NCBI GenBank assembly: GCA_947178245.1 | Contig: CAMWXO010000075.1 | Location: 1 to 7,077, forward strand | Reading direction: 5' to 3' | Length of the DNA: 7,077 nucleotides | DNA from: an uncultured Porphyromonadaceae bacterium | GTDB lineage: Bacteria > Bacteroidota > Bacteroidia > Bacteroidales > Muribaculaceae | Part shown: piece by piece, positions 5,463-7,077 of the stretch | Layout of the letters: each line of letters begins with the position of its first letter | Position numbering within the stretch: the first letter of the stretch is position 1 | Notes under the pieces: generated by a model | What the model was told of the DNA's origin: nothing | The model's database searches: none | The model's input: the letters and a program-made list of their open reading frames with translations, nothing else | Translations under genes and position numbers: made by a program

Positions 5463-6499
5463 AACTTTCGTTAAGGACATTACTGATTGCCACGGCGGCA
5501 ATCATCATCTCTTCATCCGGCCTTTATGCCCAAAGGCCGGATTTGTATTGGAGTATCTACATGTCGGCGATTTTCGACAACAGGGAGGGTGATGACTCAT
5601 ACACTCCGGCCCGTACGTTTTTCCAGACTCAGCTCGCTCCCGAGATAGGTCTCACTCTCGATGAAGGGAGGCATCGTGTGGCCGCCGGCGCTGTCTGGAC
5701 TCAACCGATAGGATGCGAATGGGAGGGACGACGCATCTCCCCCACCGTCTACTACAGATATGAAGACCGCGGCCTGCGCTTCGCTATGGGAATGTTCAGC
5801 CGCGATCAGCTTTATGCAGAGTTGCCCAACTATATCTGGAACGACTCAGTGAAATATTCACAGCGCAACATAAGGGGAGCCATGATCGGCTATAGAAATG
5901 AAAAAGGTTATTTCCAGGCCGTTCTCGACTGGCGCGGCATGCAGACGAAGACGCAGCGCGAGGCTTTCAATATCATAGCGGGTGGCGAACGCTACTGCGC
6001 CGGGGGCAAATTCCTATGGGGAGGCACGGCGATGATGAATCATCTTGCATGGGACAAATCGGGCAATCCAGATCAGAACGTGGTGGATAATTTTCTATAT
6101 AATCCATATATGGGAGTCAATTTCTCGAAAGTCACTTCCATACCTCTTGACTCTTGCGCGCTCAGAGCGGGAATACTCGGAGGATTGACACGCGACCGCG
6201 GAGACAAGGAGTGGAAGACACCTGCAGGCTTATGGATCGATCTTTGCGCCCGATGGAAATTTCTCGAACTCAAGAATACTCTCTATGCCGGAGGGAAACT
6301 TTTCCCAATCTACGACCGCTACGGATGGATTCTGGATCAGGGCGAACCATATTATGCAGCTTCATTCTACGACCGTGCGTCGCTCGGAATAATCTTTCTG
6401 CACCGGAACTTTGTTGAAATAAAGGGGGCACTGGATTTCAACATATATCCTCGGAATTTCAACTTCTATCAGAGAGTGATGGTGGAATTCCGGATTTAA
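5459..6499 (+). CDS. Predicted outer-membrane beta-barrel protein of unknown function
   Basis: The 346-residue product starts with a clear signal peptide: MKLSLRTLL, an Ala/Ile/Ser-rich core, then likely cleavage at LYA before QRPDLYW. The mature part has no hydrophobic helices. It is rich in Tyr, Trp, Phe and Gly in alternating amphipathic stretches, such as SPTVYYRYEDRGLRFAMGMF, FQAVLDWRG, YAASFYDRASLGIIF and FYQRVMVEFRI, as expected of outer-membrane strands. The C-terminal VEFRI resembles a final barrel strand, although its last residue is Ile rather than Phe. I do not recognise the family and see no catalytic motif. It overlaps the PAP2 gene by 4 bases, so a joint role at the envelope is plausible, such as lipid handling or sensing of lipid A state. 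That role is inferred from position only. Confidence 0.72.
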   Translation: MKLSLRTLLIATAAIIISSSGLYAQRPDLYWSIYMSAIFDNREGDDSYTPARTFFQTQLAPEIGLTLDEGRHRVAAGAVWTQPIGCEWEGRRISPTVYYRYEDRGLRFAMGMFSRDQLYAELPNYIWNDSVKYSQRNIRGAMIGYRNEKGYFQAVLDWRGMQTKTQREAFNIIAGGERYCAGGKFLWGGTAMMNHLAWDKSGNPDQNVVDNFLYNPYMGVNFSKVTSIPLDSCALRAGILGGLTRDRGDKEWKTPAGLWIDLCARWKFLELKNTLYAGGKLFPIYDRYGWILDQGEPYYAASFYDRASLGIIFLHRNFVEIKGALDFNIYPRNFNFYQRVMVEFRI

Positions 6500-6516
6500 A
6501 AATGTGAATATGGAAT

Positions 6517-7077
6517 ATGAAAGTTACAATAAGAGAAGGAAAGAAAGAAGACGCGGCGTTCATAGCCCAAGGCATAATGGACGCCATTGGCGAGGAGATA
6601 TGCCGCGAGATAGGCAGGAACTCCGATAATCCGCTCCTTTCAGCCAAAGAACTTTTCACGCGCACCGCAGCCGAGGAATGCAGCCAATACAGCTACCGCA
6701 ACGCCCTAATAGCGGAAGATGAAAGCGGAATGCCCGCAGGTGTGGCCGTGAGTTATGACGGCTCCGCGCTTCATCTGCTGCGCGAAGCGTTCGTGAAGAT
6801 ATATAATGAGATGTACGACGCCAACCTGCGCGAAGAGGAGTTTGACGACGAGACCTCTCCCGACGAAATCTATCTCGACACACTGGCCGTGAAACCGGAA
6901 TACCGAGGTCGCGGACTCGGCAGCCAACTCATAGCCGCGGTGGAGGCGCGCCATGCCGGAAGCGGAAAGCCGCTGGGTCTGCTCGTAGACTATGACAACC
7001 GGCAGGCAAGGCATCTTTATGAGAAAATCGGCTTCGGGAGCAAAGGCGCACGATGCTTCTGCGGCGTGGAGATGGAG
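6517..7077 (+). CDS. GNAT-family N-acetyltransferase, 3' truncated
   Basis: The frame stays open from the ATG at 6517 to the right edge (187 codons); homologues of this type usually end soon after, so little is missing. It starts MKVTIREGKKEDAAFIA, the typical first strand and helix of GNAT enzymes. The acetyl-CoA pyrophosphate loop is RGRGLG (Arg130-Gly135) after the LDTLAVKPEY strand. Asn161 in DYDNRQAR and Tyr168 in LYEKIGF form motif B, with Tyr168 as the usual general acid. An acidic segment at about residues 104-115 (NLREEEFDDETSPDE) precedes motif A. It would transfer acetyl from acetyl-CoA to an amine on an unknown acceptor in the cytoplasm. It begins 17 bases after the barrel gene with no promoter between, so it is probably the third gene of the operon. 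Another ATG at 6510 opens a different frame with a basic, unrecognisable product. Confidence 0.85.
   Translation, partial: MKVTIREGKKEDAAFIAQGIMDAIGEEICREIGRNSDNPLLSAKELFTRTAAEECSQYSYRNALIAEDESGMPAGVAVSYDGSALHLLREAFVKIYNEMYDANLREEEFDDETSPDEIYLDTLAVKPEYRGRGLGSQLIAAVEARHAGSGKPLGLLVDYDNRQARHLYEKIGFGSKGARCFCGVEME

Noticed and set aside
6510..6600. Alternative ATG at 6510 for the last gene
   Set aside because: It reads a different frame with a highly basic product; the frame from 6517 gives a full GNAT domain up to the window end.

Overview
All five protein genes in this window, plus a sixth cut by the left edge, lie on the + strand. Three signs point to a member of the Bacteroidales (Bacteroidota). 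First, two intergenic regions carry the Bacteroidota sigma-A -7 element TAnnTTTG. Second, starts have AT-rich leaders with no Shine-Dalgarno sequence. Third, the gene content is typical: a DUF5597-type GH35 enzyme, a secreted SGNH esterase, and a PurF-like protein beginning MGGFFG. The roughly 50% GC coding sequence would suit a gut family such as Muribaculaceae, but this is a guess. No tRNA, rRNA, CRISPR array, insertion sequence or phage gene was seen.

Layout. (1) Positions 2-3071 are the end of a polysaccharide-utilisation operon. It holds a 5'-truncated GH35 beta-galactosidase-type enzyme and, 25 bases later, a secreted SGNH O-acetylesterase with a beta-sandwich module inserted in its catalytic domain. 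This pair resembles the galactosidase and acetylesterase pair of xyloglucan-degrading loci. (2) Positions 3072-4667 are a single-gene unit: a promoter, a 5' hairpin, a PurF-family phosphoribosyltransferase and a strong intrinsic terminator. (3) Positions 4722-7077 are a second unit: a promoter, a leader able to fold into a branched RNA, a PAP2 membrane phosphatase, an outer-membrane beta-barrel-like protein overlapping it by 4 bases, and a GNAT acetyltransferase that runs off the right edge.

The most notable observation is the PurF-like protein. It keeps the PRPP-binding loop and the cysteines expected to bind a [4Fe-4S] cluster. However, every glutaminase-site residue I could align is replaced or missing, including the N-terminal catalytic Cys. 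An in-frame stop just upstream rules out rescue by an earlier start. It probably does not use glutamine in the standard way and is likely a paralogue with a changed nitrogen source, partner or role. Second-rank observations are the branched leader RNA before the phosphatase gene, and the tight coupling of a lipid-phosphate phosphatase to an unrecognised outer-membrane protein, which suggests envelope lipid remodelling.
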